Of a DNA stretch of 64,000 bases, positions 46,086 through 57,849 are shown one piece after another. How positions within the stretch are numbered: the stretch's first letter is position 1; every line of letters starts with the position of its first letter. The stretch comes from Cymbidium sinense (taxonomy: Eukaryota > Streptophyta > Magnoliopsida > Asparagales > Orchidaceae): positions 66,259,555-66,323,554 of the forward strand of contig CM038232.1 in the NCBI GenBank assembly GCA_021442155.1, given 5' to 3'. Under the pieces are notes generated by a model. That model searched no databases, had not been told where the DNA came from, and saw only the letters and a program-made list of their open reading frames with translations. Made by a program: the position numbers and the translations under genes.

Positions 46086-47635
46086 TATATGAATTTAAGA
46101 AAGAGAGCTTTTCATTCACACACTTAAGCTATAAACACATGCAAATCCTATATATTTATAACTATCATCACTCCAAATATTACTATCCATTTATAAACTT
46201 TGGAAAATACATCTGCATTTAATAGTGATAATAGTCACACATATGATGAATTAAGCCAACGCATGCAAGCTTACATAAATAAATTCCATTTGATTGATTT
46301 AAATTTGTAAAAAAGATGAATGCATGAGATCACATGGCATACAACATTTAAAGTGATTGAAAAGGAATAGCAAAACACAATCATACGATTCGTTCAATTA
46401 CACTAATTCCTAAGGACAATCACATTAAAAAAATCATTTGAAGAAAATCAAAGCTTACTATTAATATTTTGATTTTAGATTTTGATTAAGCTTAGAGAGG
46501 AGAGATTATTTGTTTTTTTAATCTCATTCCCATGTTGGTGATCTTAAATGGTTTAAGGAAAGATAATTAGGTAGATTTTATGAATTGATTATGTTGAGTC
46601 ATTAATCAAATCACTTAATAACCCTTTCATAATTTGATTAATCATTTAATCATGAGCCCCAAATGATATGAACATGTGAGAAAATGAAATTGCAATGCTC
46701 CTAAAGAACCTAATGCAATTAGCTCATAATTAAGGATCAATTAAGTTAAAGAATCTAATTAAGTACTTTTATGATTTTTCTAATCATAATTTCCTTAAGG
46801 GTCTTTATATCATTAAACATATAAGGAGGAACCCTTAATTTCATTATTGATTATCTGAATTGATTAACATTTTAGTTTGATTTGATTTAGCCATTAATTG
46901 ACTAATTAAATAATTAATTAAACCTCACATTAATTAACTCTCTTTAATGAAATAAATTTGAAAAAGTGATTAGGAAAGAGGTCTTAATCACCCTCCCTTC
47001 TTATCTCAATGTTAATCAGTGGTTAATGAGCTTTAATTAATTAATTTCTACTTTTTAGAATATTAATTAATCATTAATTTGGTTAATAGAGTAATTAAGA
47101 TTTGAATTATCAATTCTCCTAATTATCTAAGCAATAAATTCTAAAAAAATCATACGAGGCAGAGGTCATCCCATTAAATCAACACATAAAGTTTGAAATT
47201 AATTGCCCAAGTAATTATGGCTTAATTAAGCTAACTAAGTGAACATTCAAACCCTAATAACACCATAATTACTGTTCAAAATCAAATGAAATTCTTTTTA
47301 TTAAATTATTCTCTGTTTTACCTTTCCAATGAGTATTTATTTTTATCTTATGATTTTTTTACAATCAGTTATAATTTTTCAAAGTTTTAGTCATTAAAAT
47401 GGATTATTAACCCCTAATTAAAGCTAATCATATCAAAGCCATGCAGATTGCCGATGTGGATGCACTTTCCACATTGTGTCATGGGATTGGCTATTTAAAT
47501 CATCCGATACGGCACTAATGTGGCGTGGCAAACACGCTTTCATCCATGCCGTCCGATCTTATTGAATGATATGGATTAATCTGGCAGTTCCTAAAGGGAT
47601 AAAATGAGATTAAATCTAATGAAAGATCACGGCCA

Positions 47636-47659
47636 TCCATTCCAATCATGTGGAATGGA
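47636..47659. promoter_or_regulatory. Covarying LTR hairpin, truncated LTR
   Basis: TCCATTCC, 8-nt loop AATCATGT, GGAATGGA: a perfect 8-bp stem. It differs from the copy at 39142-39165 by two compensated pairs. Confidence 0.55.
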
Positions 47660-48373
47660 CGATGAATGATCCGTCATTCCCCGAGTGACAGAAGATGGAC
47701 ACCGTCTACCTTCCTCTACCCAATCCGAGCTCACTAGAGCTCGAGGAGGCTCGGGATTGATTTCAAAAGCTTCATAATGGGAATCTAAGGGGATCTAACA
47801 ATGAATTTTGCATGACATTATAATTTTTTTTGAAAAGGCCAAACAAAAATTGAAAAATCTATGGTTTGCCAGAATTTACCTCGCTAGATCTCATGATCAG
47901 TGGCTAACCGATCGAGGTAGCTTCATCTTGAAGAGATGAAGCCCTGCTGAGAAGATGGCACCTTGCCTCCTTATTGGTGGCTCTGTTGATCAACCGCCAC
48001 AGGAAAACTCATCATAGTTAGGCTTGGAGTCCAGTGCTCGAATCGCTTGGGAGAAGATTCATTTCACCTCACCGGAGCTTTGTGAATGTGTAGGTGAAGC
48101 TAACTTGAGATTGGTTAGGATTTGGTAGAGTTGGATGGAGTTAGGCCTTATCCTATCTTGGGTTGGTGTTTTTTGGTGAGTGGAAGGCTTGGGAAGCGCG
48201 AGAAATCACTCAGGGAGGTTGCCTTGAGGTGCTTAGGCTTTGAGAATGGTCACTTACTCATTTTGAATTGAAATGAGGGGTCTCCTCCTCCTCAGGTCAG
48301 CTCAAATTGGCTCTCATTTGATTTGTCAAAGGTCAGGAGGTGGGGAATAAGCAGGTGAGCTTAGGAGTGGAGG

Positions 48374-49062
48374 ATGTCTTCAAATGAGTTCATCTTCTCT
48401 TTCCCATCAGGTGTGGATCTAGTCTTGGAGGCCATACACACCATGGCTACCATGTACGTCATCCAGTTCGGCCATGGCTTTAAGGCCGTCCGAGTTACCT
48501 ATGAGGGGTCAGCCCTCACGATCGTCAATAGGGAGGAGGTGGTAGGGCAGAAGCCACTTCTTCGTTTTGACATTCCAAGAGACTCAAAATTTCCCTCATT
48601 GAAGAGGAAGGTTGTGGAGGTTCCCATGATAGTATCAATTCCATCCATTTTAGTGTCAGTTACAATTTCAGTGCCAATTATCACAGTACCCATTGGTTAG
48701 CCTATTGTTTCCTCCGTTGTAGTCATCGCAAGGGTTAGCACCTCCTCACTAGTTTCCCTCACTTTGAAGGGGAAGGCTATCTTAGCCTCTAAGTTAGTGT
48801 CCCCTACCTTTGAGATAGGTTCCAGCTTTCGCTCTACCTTGCTCACCCGCACTTAGCACCCCAACAAGAATAGGAAAATCAAGCGGCACCATGAGTGAGT
48901 AGCTAGAGAGATTGATGATGCCTCTCGTGTCGTTGAGGAGGGTTCTTTCCATGAGACCTCTCTGCTCTTGAGAAGTAATAGGATCCACCCTCTCTTAACC
49001 TCAGATGGAGAGGAGGATTGTAGGAGGATTATTGCATCACCTCCACCACCAGCTCAGTTTTG
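48374..49062 (+). pseudogene. Pre-gag ORF (ORF1) of element B
   Basis: The first 108 codons (48374-48700) are open: MSSNEFIFSFPSGVDLVLE, then IQFGHGFKAVRVTYEGSALT, then FPSLKRKVVEVP. After a TAG the same frame continues through VSLTLKGKAI, SPTFEIGSS, two more stops, SRVVEEGSF and SDGEEDCRRI, ending with a stop after PPPPAQF at about 49062. The homolog in element A (14024-13400, minus) matches throughout. Total about 230 residues; no known domain. The ATG sits exactly where LTR homology ends. Confidence 0.75.
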
Positions 49063-49780
49063 AGGTACTGACTAGGGAAAGGAGGAAGCCCTGTGCCAGT
49101 CTTAAGACAGTTCTTCGCTAGGTTGGCAGAGCCCTCAGACACTTAGAGTCTGACACATTATTCAATTTGAGATCCTTGATCCTCAGAAGCATCACTGATC
49201 AAATCCATAAGGAAAGAGTCACAAAGCTCAAGTATCAGCCCAAGTGGGCAAGAAGGAGAGAAGAAGGTATGCGGGCGATTCGGTGGCCTCGGATTGATAG
49301 ATTTCTGGTGGGTGAATGAGAGCCAATCATCATTATAGTCCTTGCGGTCATAGGAGGAGAAGTTGATTGGAGGCGGCGGTGCCTCCACCATCACACCGCT
49401 CCACTCACCGCCCACCATTGCATGTCCAAGTCCATCATTCCACAGTTCCTACCAAAACATAGAAGTCTACATCTCGAGAGAGAAAATCTCCATTGGTGAT
49501 CGGCTATGGCTGGATCCACTGTTCCACCCATTAAGATAGGTCAAGCTCTCCCATTACCTTCTACTTTGAGTGGCGAGTGGCGACAAAAAGTCATATGGTT
49601 GCTATACCACCATGTAACATGTGCATAGATTCAAATGAGCATAGTACTGCAGTGTGGGTGTTTGTATCAGTTCAGCCAGGCAAAGTAGGAGATCTTTCAC
49701 TAGATGATATCCTAGAAAAACTACTTTGCTAAGAAGAAGCAGCTTCTTGGGAGTGATCATTTGGATTGAGAGAAAGGTAG
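49063..49780 (+). other. ORF1-gag interval of element B
   Basis: No clear protein. The open frames on both strands here (for example 49418-49158 minus) have no recognizable domain. The matching interval in element A is about 13200-12960. Confidence 0.4.
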
Positions 49781-51480
49781 AATAGATTTTAACCCTGATG
49801 AAGATGACCTATTTGAGGATTCAGAAGAAATTCATGTGGTCAATACTCGAGGATCCCTCCACAGAGACCATCAGAGTCAGGAAGATGTTGTGATCGAGGA
49901 AGCGGACACCTCTCACTTGACCCAGTACCTCCTTTAATAGCTCAGGCAGAAGGATGAACAGGTTAGTAGAATGGAAAAGAGGATTGAGGATTTATTGGCG
50001 GTTCGCCTCATAAACCCAGTTTGATCCATGGGCCCTATGGGAGCTCTGTCATTCGAGTACATGTCTTAAATCCTCGGAATCTCTGGATCGGAACAAGACA
50101 ATGGTAGTTTGCATAGGAAGGTCATGGATAGTACCTCTGTGCAAGAAAAATACATTAAGCAGATGGTGGAGCAACAAGTGAGGGAAGCATTGACGCAAGC
50201 TTGGGGGAGCTCATCCATTCCAAAAGGTTGACTTATCCGGAGGAATTTGATGTAGTACAATACCCCAAAGGGTTTGTGCTACTTTCCTTCAAGTTTTGAT
50301 TATGGTGGGAACTTTCTTCACATAGCATATTTAGCTGTGGTTTAAGGCAGTGGACGGCCTTCTTCTCTCTTTTTAGCAGGTCTGTCGGGTTGCATTTGAT
50401 TAGTACACCAAACTGCCCGATAGTTTGATGAAAACTTTTACTAAGTTGGAGCAACTCTTTGTTAAGAGGTTTACTGGAGCCTAGCAAAGGGTAACTGTGG
50501 GTGACCTCCTTATAACAAAATAGAATCTCAGCGAGTCCCTAGTTGATTACATTCTCAGGTGGCATACCCTAAGTATGAAATATGAATCACAGATGTCCTA
50601 ATAACATGACATTGAAATTCTTCTCAAGAATATCCGTGGCCAGGTTGCTTTCATGCTCAAGGGCTTCACAGTCAAAACCTTTAAGAAATTAATCAACAAG
50701 GCAGCTAACCTACAAGAGGAGGCCAAATAGGTGCCTTTTGAAGACCAATCATTCAAGTCCAAGGTGCATAAAGTATTTGAGAAAAGGCCAGGGGCAGTGG
50801 TGTTAGTAGATAAGGGAAAGAATCCAACTAGAGGTTAGATTGAGAGACCACAAGCTTAGCAGTCGCCTTTGCCACCTCCTCAGTCATCATACCGGCCACC
50901 ACTACTACCATGGCGGTTGTCACTGTTGTCTCCACAGTAGTACACTCAGCAACATAATTCATATCTACCGACATGTAGCTACAATCCACCTACTTTTCTT
51001 GACATAAGCTAAACAAGCCCTATTCATTCAAGAGGGAGGTAGTCTGGAAAATCTTTAAAAATATTTTAAATAAACCTAATTTCCACTTACTATAGCCTAA
51101 GAGGCTAGAGGAAGTGGACAAGAGCGATGATCCTAGCTATTTCCCCTACCATCACATGTTAGGCCATGTCTTAGAGGATTGCATCACCTTCAAAGACTAA
51201 CTTGAGTGCAACTACAAGTTGGGTGCCATTATTATCCCCAAGGAATATTTACTAAAATAATCATTTAGTTCTAATAGGGTAATCCTTGGATATACATGTG
51301 ATCCTCTCAAGACAGAAGAAGGTTGAGATATCTCCTTATCCCGAACCTCTAAAAAAACTATTTCTAAGATCAAGAAAATTTCTTTACTGGTGCCTGAAGC
51401 AGCTCAAACCTCCAATATCAAGAAAAGTTTGCAAGTTACCAATGATAACTTGGGGAAGGTAGGGACTCAACAGTAGCACC
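49781..51480 (+). pseudogene. Gag of element B
   Basis: N-terminal part acidic (FNPDEDDLFEDSEEIHVVNT), then a short coiled-coil-like stretch (KDEQVSRMEKRIEDLL, about 49950-50000). The capsid follows at about 50395-50730 with KLPDSLMKTFTKLEQLFVKR, SLVDYILRWHTLS and RGQVAFMLKGFTVKTFKKLI, then a Pro-rich tail. The zinc-knuckle variant YFPYHHMLGHVLEDCITFKD lies at about 51146-51205; here the first Cys is lost and the last is kept. Many stops, several at positions where Trp or Gln is expected. Confidence 0.78.
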
Positions 51481-51519
51481 AACAAACCACACTCGGGATA
51501 GTCCAAGAGACATCCCCGC

Positions 51520-52520
51520 CCAAAGATTCCTTCCACCATTGTACCTACTTCACCACTTCATCTCTTCTTCTACTAGCGTAAACATTGTAGGACAAGGGAA
51601 CTAAAACTCACCACTCTACTTTATTTGATTTCTATCATGTACCTCCACCTAGAAAGAAATCAATAAAGAAAGTAGATTCCACTTATATCTTATCTACTTT
51701 TGATAGTCTTGATGATCTCATTCCAATTGAAAGCTTTCCAGGTCTAAATAATAATAATAGCACAAATAATTTTGATCCTTTCTCTTATGATTTAGAATTC
51801 GACTTTCCTTTTCTGAATCAATCAGGTTCACCCATTAAGATTGACTTGGAGTCATCTAACTCTGAGGCTCTCGTAGGAGAAGTTATAAGTATACCCAAGG
51901 AGCAGGTAGAACTTTCCACCAACCCACCACATGAAGTCACCGAAGTCAACTTACGTAGTGGTAAAGTTTTACCTCTTAGGGTAGCACCTCAGGATAAGAG
52001 TAAGCAAGTCATTAGTTCCAGTGAGCAGATAGTCCCTCCACAGGATACTTCACCCATGGATATACTTTTGGAGGACCAAGCCAGAGTTGATTATAATGTC
52101 CTAGCTCATCTTAGAAAGTTGTCGGCTAAGCTAAGCAAATATGGCGCCCTTATCTTATCCAAGCATATGAGGGAATCTCTAATTAAGGATATACTTGATC
52201 CAGAGATATGCTTAGCTCAGCTAACCACTATTGTTGAAGAGGCACACCACTCGAAGGACATCCTAGGAGTTACATTAAGCAATGAAGACCTACTTCTAAG
52301 GAGGACCGAGCACAACCGTCCCCTCTACATCATAGTGGATATGGGCATCTGGTATCAAGAGTGTTATGGTATCACAACATTATGAGCCTAAGAACCCTTG
52401 CCTACTTGAGAATTGATATCTCTAAACTCCAAAAAGAAAGGATGGTGGTGAGAGAATTCAATGAACAAGGCGAGAGGGCCTTGGGCTTCATAGTGTTGCC
52501 CTTAGATAGATGATTGGAAT
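51520..52520 (+). pseudogene. Gag-protease junction and protease of element B
   Basis: The frame 51846-52385 is open for 179 codons: EVNLRSGKVLP, then DYNVLAHLRKLSAKLSKYGA, and GVTLSNEDLLLRRTEHNRP then LYIIVD. A frameshift follows exactly at the active-site loop; the substrate-flap part continues as SLRTLAYLRID in another frame. VNLRSGK..P and GV.L...DLL...EHNRPLY are typical of Tat proteases. The long open stretch relative to the rest of B is notable. Confidence 0.75.
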
Positions 52521-53650
52521 ACTGAAGCTAAATTTCACATTATAGACTCAGATACATCCTTCAATGCTTTGCTTGGGAGACCATGGATACATAAAAATAA
52601 CACAGTTTCATCCTCTCTACATCAGTGTATGAAGTTTATGAGAGGTGGGATCACCTACTATGTCAAAGGAGGTCTCAAGCCATTTACAATTCATGAGGTC
52701 GGCATATATGAGAATGTGGCCTACAACCTCCCTCAAAATCAATAATTCTATTCTCGTGAACGTGGCCAAAGTTCAAAAATAAAAGGAAAAAAGAGAAAAA
52801 AAAGAGAAAAAGAAAAAGAAAAAGAGAAAAAAATGAAAAAAGAAAATAAAAGAGAGTGAGAAATAGCTTGGAAGAGTAAGTGGAGCCTGATATTAGATTA
52901 TACCCACAGTTCGTTACCCAAATTGAACATATGGGTAGGATAACCAGACCTCCACCAGGTAGAGGAAGCGGTAAGTTCAAAGGCAGTCCAAAGGGTGGAA
53001 AACCTCCTTATTGGCCACCCAATAGAAGATATGTCACAACTACAAAGATTACACTTGTTATCCATATATGCTTAGAATCTAGTTCAGATGATGAGTCTTA
53101 TATCATTAGCACACCAGCCAGCTCTTCCCAGCAGCAGATTCTCTTAGAGGTGACATTTGAGTCAGATAGTGATGAAAATCGGCCTCCAAAGCAAAGCATA
53201 AATATATCCAAGTCTATATAAGAAATATTTAAGCATCAGTTGGGAACCTTAGCTCTAACCCCACTTTCCTCATAAAAAGTTGATGGTTTGGTAGTTAAGG
53301 AGGCCCCCAAGTCAGCCACAGATGTGAAGACTCAGAGGTTCTTTCTGGGAGCATCATCCTCAAGTCAAGAAGTTGATGTAGAACTTGAGGATGATTCATA
53401 TAAAGATTTAATAGAATTATCTTTTGATTGGTACTTGCCGTGTGTTCCAAATTTAGCAAAGAAAGGATTGATTTCATATGCTTGGTCTAAACATAGGTCA
53501 GATTACTTCAAGAAGTTATGTGATAATAAATGCAAATGTTCTTAATTAAGATTGGGATTAGGATTCTATACAGTGGGTCCAGCTGATGATAACGATTACT
53601 GCTTAGTCATCACTAATGGGTCTTTTCAAATCACATTAACTCATATGATG
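52521..53650 (+). pseudogene. Protease-RT linker of element B
   Basis: IIDSDTSFNALLGRPWIHKN and SSLHQCMKF (about 52540-52640) are the conserved tail of the protease region. A Lys-rich tract (52783-52855, AGAAAAAG units) and a low-conservation acidic and Ser-rich stretch (SSSDDESYIISTPASSSQQQ near 53080) follow. A frame at 53288-53545 continues. Same order as element A 9750-8641. Confidence 0.68.
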
Positions 53651-53654
53651 AGGT

Positions 53655-54630
53655 GTGATTAGAAACTCAGATGTTCCAGATGATTTTGAAGTCAAAGATG
53701 CACCGCTAGAGTTCAAAGAGGAGATCAAGTCAACCATTAACAAGTACAAAGAAATCAACATAAGAATCAAAGACAATCCACATCTGACATATATCAGTTC
53801 ATTATTGAATGAAACTAAAACTAATGACTTAGTTAGGTTGTTGACTGAGTTTAAGGACTGGATTGCATGGAGTTATGAAGAAATGGTCAGTCCATCTCCT
53901 AACGTAGTAATCCACAAACTAGCAATAGAGCCTAATGCTAACCCTATCAAGCAAGCTCCTAGATGCATGCAATTAGACATTAAATAGTAAGTCATTTCTA
54001 AAGTCAAGAAATTAATCGATACTGGTTTCATCCAAGAAAAAAAAATACCCTACTTGGTTGGCCAGTGTCATCCCAGTTAAAAAGAAGAATGGCCAAATTT
54101 ACATATGCGTTGATTTTAGGGACTTAAATAAGGCATGTCCAAAAGATAAATTTCCACTACCAATACCAGAATTGATGGTGGATATTATCTCATCTCATGC
54201 AGTCTTCTCCTTCATGGATAGCTCATCTGGATATAACCAAATAAAGATGGCTCCTAAAGATGAGAATAATACTACCTTTTGAACCTCGATCTGAATCTAT
54301 TGCTATAAGGTCATGCCTTTTAGCCTTAAAAATGTCAGCGCTACATACCAGCATGCCATGACTCTAATCTTCGATGAGCTTATTCATCATCAAGTAGAGT
54401 ATTATGTCGATGATCTCATAGCCAAAAGTAAAGAAAAGGAAGACCACCTCTTTAAGTTGAGAGTAGTTTTTAAGAGATTAAGATAATTTAACCTCAAAAT
54501 GAACCCCCTGAAGTGTGCATTCAGAGTAGCTTTAGGGAAATTTCTTGAGTTTGTTGTCTGACACCGTGAAATCAAAATCAATTTGGAGAATATCAAGGTG
54601 ATATTAGAAATGTCACCCCCTAAAATGTAA
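53655..54630 (+). pseudogene. Reverse transcriptase of element B, C-terminally deleted
   Basis: 53655-53987 reads TYISSLLNETKTNDLVRLL and FKDWIAWSYEEM. 54058-54282 reads VIPVKKKNGQIYICVDFRDL, NKACPKDKFPLP, FSFMDSSSGYNQIKMAPKDE. The YVDD box (EYYVDDLIAKSKEK) is at about 54400-54440, then LKMNPLKCAF. The thumb ends at ILEMSPPK, where the sequence jumps to the integrase C-terminus. Active-site motifs are present but stops separate them. Confidence 0.85.
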
Positions 54631-54640
54631 TCTACCCCTT
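54625..54640 (+). other. Deletion junction RT to integrase in element B
   Basis: CCCCCTAAAATG is joined to TAATCTACCCC. In element A the two sides lie at about 7822 and 5845 on the minus strand, about 2 kb apart. The missing part holds both RNase H domains and the integrase core. Confidence 0.8.
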
Positions 54641-55065
54641 TCTCCTTAGTGTATGGGTCTGAAGTTTTTCTACTTTTAGAAGTCCAACTCTCATCACTAA
54701 AGATAGTTGTGGGTAACAAGATCACAAGAGAGAAGAACACCAAGCTACGGTAAGAAGAGCTTGAAGGTTTAGAGGAGAGATGCTTACGAGGATGTCAAAA
54801 TCTCGAGTTGTATAAAACCAAAATGATTCAAGCTCACAACAAGTTGGTCTGTCCTATAGCTTTTCAAGTAGGAGAGTTTATTGTAGTTCTAAGAAAACTA
54901 ATTATTGCCCGTCGTAAGATGAGAGGCAAGTTTGAACCCACTTGGGAAGGCCCTTTTGCCATAGAGAATGCCTACCAAGGAGGATCTTATCAGCTTATCA
55001 ACCATAAGGTAGAGAGTTTGATGCTTCTGATCAGCAGGCTCTATTTAAAGAAATATTATCCTTAA
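54633..55065 (+). pseudogene. Integrase C-terminal part of element B
   Basis: STPFSLVYGSEV, then KTKMIQAHNKLVCPIAFQVG (85-codon open frame 54808-55065), RRKMRGKFEPTWEGPFAIEN, GGSYQLI and LYLKKYYP to the stop. Matches element A 5870-5490 closely. It is the binding and tail part only; no catalytic residues remain. Confidence 0.83.
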
Positions 55066-55640
55066 ATCCATGTTCAAAGATCTTTATCATCAATGAAAAA
55101 ATATTTATGTTTCAAATTCAATCTCTTCCATATTGAAACATCTTTGTTTTTGAATCTGCTATGATGTGTTTAGGGTAAGTGTAAGAGAACTCAAGCAGCA
55201 TCCTATCCTTCATCAACACAACACAAACATAAACTACACACAAAAACATAAAATAAATATACATCTTTTGTCTCGGGCTACTTCGAGTTAGGATAATGCC
55301 CCCAGTGGCACTGACTTAGTAGCTGCTTTTGGTTGGGCTGATGTGCTACCCTACTAATGTGTCACCCCAATGGTCTTCTTATTTTGGAGGATATAAGTCT
55401 AATATGCTTTCCTCCCTTACTTGATCATTGCACATCGACGAGCACCTTGTTAGCATGGCAGGCTTTACTGCGGTGTTAGTAAGCTATCATCATGTTGGCT
55501 TTGTTTAAGAGGATGAAAGTCTGCTACGCCTTCTGCTTAAAGTAACTATTGTGCACTGACTTTGTCGAGTGTATTTGAGGGTTAGGGTAAGTCCCCAAGT
55601 GGCTCCTTTCCTCCTGAATACTTCAAGTCTGGGTCCAGTC
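55066..55640 (+). repeat. 3' region of element B
   Basis: Contains one copy of the GAGAACTC..GCATCCTATCC block (reverse complement of the block at 5040-5300) and a diverged unit of the 3' tandem array. CATATTAGACTTATATCCTC on the minus strand resembles the GGGGACTCACATC half-unit in element A. The stretch is cut at 55641 by element C. Confidence 0.65.
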
Positions 55641-57710
55641 TGTAATAACCGGAAATAAAAAAATGAAACAAAAAATAAATAAAAATATAAAATCCAAACA
55701 TAGCAACTGTTGACCGCAGATTGGAAAAGTCAAAAAGGGGAAAGGCTCGATTTCGTTCTACCAAAACAGGACTTCCCAAAGCAATGGGAGAGAAAGGGAG
55801 AGAAAAAGAAAGAAAGGAAACCTTGCATGCATGCCCTAGCCGAGGTTTCAATTTGCCGAAATGGAACCCCCAAACGCACACAAGAGAGGGAGCAGGCGAG
55901 AGATAGAGAAGGCGACCTCGCGTCAGGTTCCAGTGAGGGTTCCAACATCGTTTGTGAGACTCTCATGCACTGATGACCGAGAGAAGAGGGAGCCCTTGTG
56001 TGCATGGGAGGAAAGGAAGATTGTTCGTGTGTGTGTGACATTAGAAGCCGATAGGAGGAGGGGCTGAGGGCAAATCGAGAGGTAAGTTTATATTCTTTTG
56101 GTTTTTTTATAAAGGAAATGCATATATATTATAAAAGGAAATGCATTTATATTATATAGGTTTCAATTTTAAAAAGAAGTGAAAACTTAAATGTCCATTT
56201 TACTATACAAACATTTACATAATTATTTCAATATATAATATATATTTTAATTATATCAAAAGTTATGTAAATAAATCATAAATATGTTAAAAGACTTATG
56301 AGAATAATTAAATTAAAACCTATAAATGAAATGCTAGAATTGAAGCTTATGATTTAGATGGATGTACAAAAAAATATGATTAATTGTATGAACAGATAGA
56401 GAGCATAATTCTACCTTTGCTTGAGTATAATACAAATCAAACTTAATTATTTAAACATATTTATAGAGTGTAAATGATTATGTTATGTGCATATTAGTAG
56501 AATCATAATCTACATTTAGTAATAAATAAAGTAAAATTGATAATTCATAAAGAATTTAACAAATTAAAGTATTTTAGAGAAAGATCGATCATTTAAATAA
56601 GAATGAGAAATTATGTAGAAAAAGTTAATGTCTCTAATGAAGTAGTAGAACTATGAATATTATCATAAGAGAGGTAGTTATGTTTCAATATCATATAGAA
56701 TTAGATAATTAAGAGTATTGATCAAGTTAATGTTTTAATCATAAGAACTTCAATTAAGGAAAGAAGTATTAAAGAAAAGGAGATTCAAGAGAAAGCTGTA
56801 AATTAAAGCGAATAATTATGTTCTTACATTTATGATAAAAATGTCTTTAATTTCTTATGATGAAATATATTTTTATATGATTATGACTTTTTCCTGTACT
56901 GCAAATTGTGATTTATTTTTCTATTTCTTTATGTTGTATAATAGTCTGAATGCTAGATCATATTATCACTTCATCATTTTATAAAGTTAACTAATTTACT
57001 ATTTTGAATTAATATCCATAGCTATATAAATTATATGTTATGAATGTGTATATTAAAAGTGGAGTTCACCCCTTATGAATCGGTTGACATAATATACCAA
57101 GCACAAAAAAGGCCAATGAATTTGAAAATGGTAATGGCTACTTGTCCTTTGGATTAGTTTTGCTAAAGGTTTTCTTTTGAAAAAGGTTTCGATGGTGACT
57201 CCTAAAATAGTTGATAAATATAAAAGTAAAGTTTATAAGAAATGTTCATTTGTACATACCTCCTATATGTTTGATTGTTTGAGCAATTTCTTTTATGTAC
57301 ATGTTATAACAAAAATTATCATGCATACTAGTTCTACTTTCTTATTTACTATAGTGTAAAAGCATAATTGACCCACTGAATTTTATTCAATTGCAAGTTA
57401 TTTATTTTTTTCAGGTAACCATCCTAACTAGATGGATGATAGAAGGGAGAGTTATGTTTATTATTGTAGAGAGACTTTAGAAGATAGGTAATTATGTCAG
57501 TTATGTTGAATTATATTTAAATTATATTTCATATGAATTTTATTAGTATATATATGTGTGAAAAAATTATTAATAATTTATGAATTGTAGTGGCTCTTAT
57601 ATGATTGGAGATTTTGTTTAAGATTGAAAATATTAGGTAAGATTTTCTTTTATCCGTCTGACCGTCTGTTCCCGCCTTGGTATTCCAAGCTCTCGGGCTG
57701 GGTCGTGATA
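55641..57710 (+). repeat. 5' LTR of element C
   Basis: Starts TGTAATAACC and ends near GGGTCGTGATA, where CA has become TA, four bases before the primer site. It pairs with 62433-64000. Several short open frames in 55700-56070 on both strands are in a GC-richer part of the LTR shared with the 3' LTR; they have no domain. Confidence 0.82.
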
Positions 57711-57714
57711 AGAG

Positions 57715-57726
57715 TGGTATCAGAGC
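57715..57726 (+). other. Primer-binding site, initiator tRNA-Met
   Basis: TGGTATCAGAGC, an exact match to the standard plant initiator tRNA-Met primer site. It sits four bases after the LTR end. Confidence 0.9.
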
Positions 57727-57849
57727 TAGATTTTATATTTAGGAACATAAGTATGATCATAATCAAAGAGCCATTAGAAAGATGATAAATTTTATGAAGA
57801 GATTTGCATATGATTATATTGATTGATGCGTAATGGTTATAATTAATTT

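Larger units (their letters stand above)
42536..48373 (-). repeat. A-family LTR lacking its last ~2 kb
   Basis: Collinear with the LTR at 34570 from its start (TATGGTGTTTATTTTC) to about 48370. The W-box-rich and TTTGATT-rich end with the terminal TCAACA is missing. The break coincides with the first base of element B, which is in the opposite orientation, so this LTR is not B's own. Confidence 0.78.
48374..55640 (+). mobile_element. Element B: internally deleted A-family internal region
   Basis: It has pre-gag ORF, gag, protease, linker, RT start, then directly the integrase C-terminus and the 3' repeat region. It has no LTR or leader of its own at the left. Homology to element A is clear across all parts, but with different inactivating mutations. 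It is cut at 55640 by element C, and the rest presumably continues beyond the window. Base use matches element A. Confidence 0.82.

Noticed and set aside
49158..49418. 86-codon minus-strand frame in element B
   Set aside because: Antisense to the ORF1-gag interval, no domain, no counterpart in element A.
54402..54743. 113-codon minus-strand frame
   Set aside because: Opposite the YVDD region of element B RT; a shadow of the plus-strand coding sequence.
55582..56067. Several overlapping frames on both strands at the start of element C
   Set aside because: They fall in the GC-richer part of the LTR, which is noncoding in chromoviruses, and they are not kept in the 3' LTR copy.
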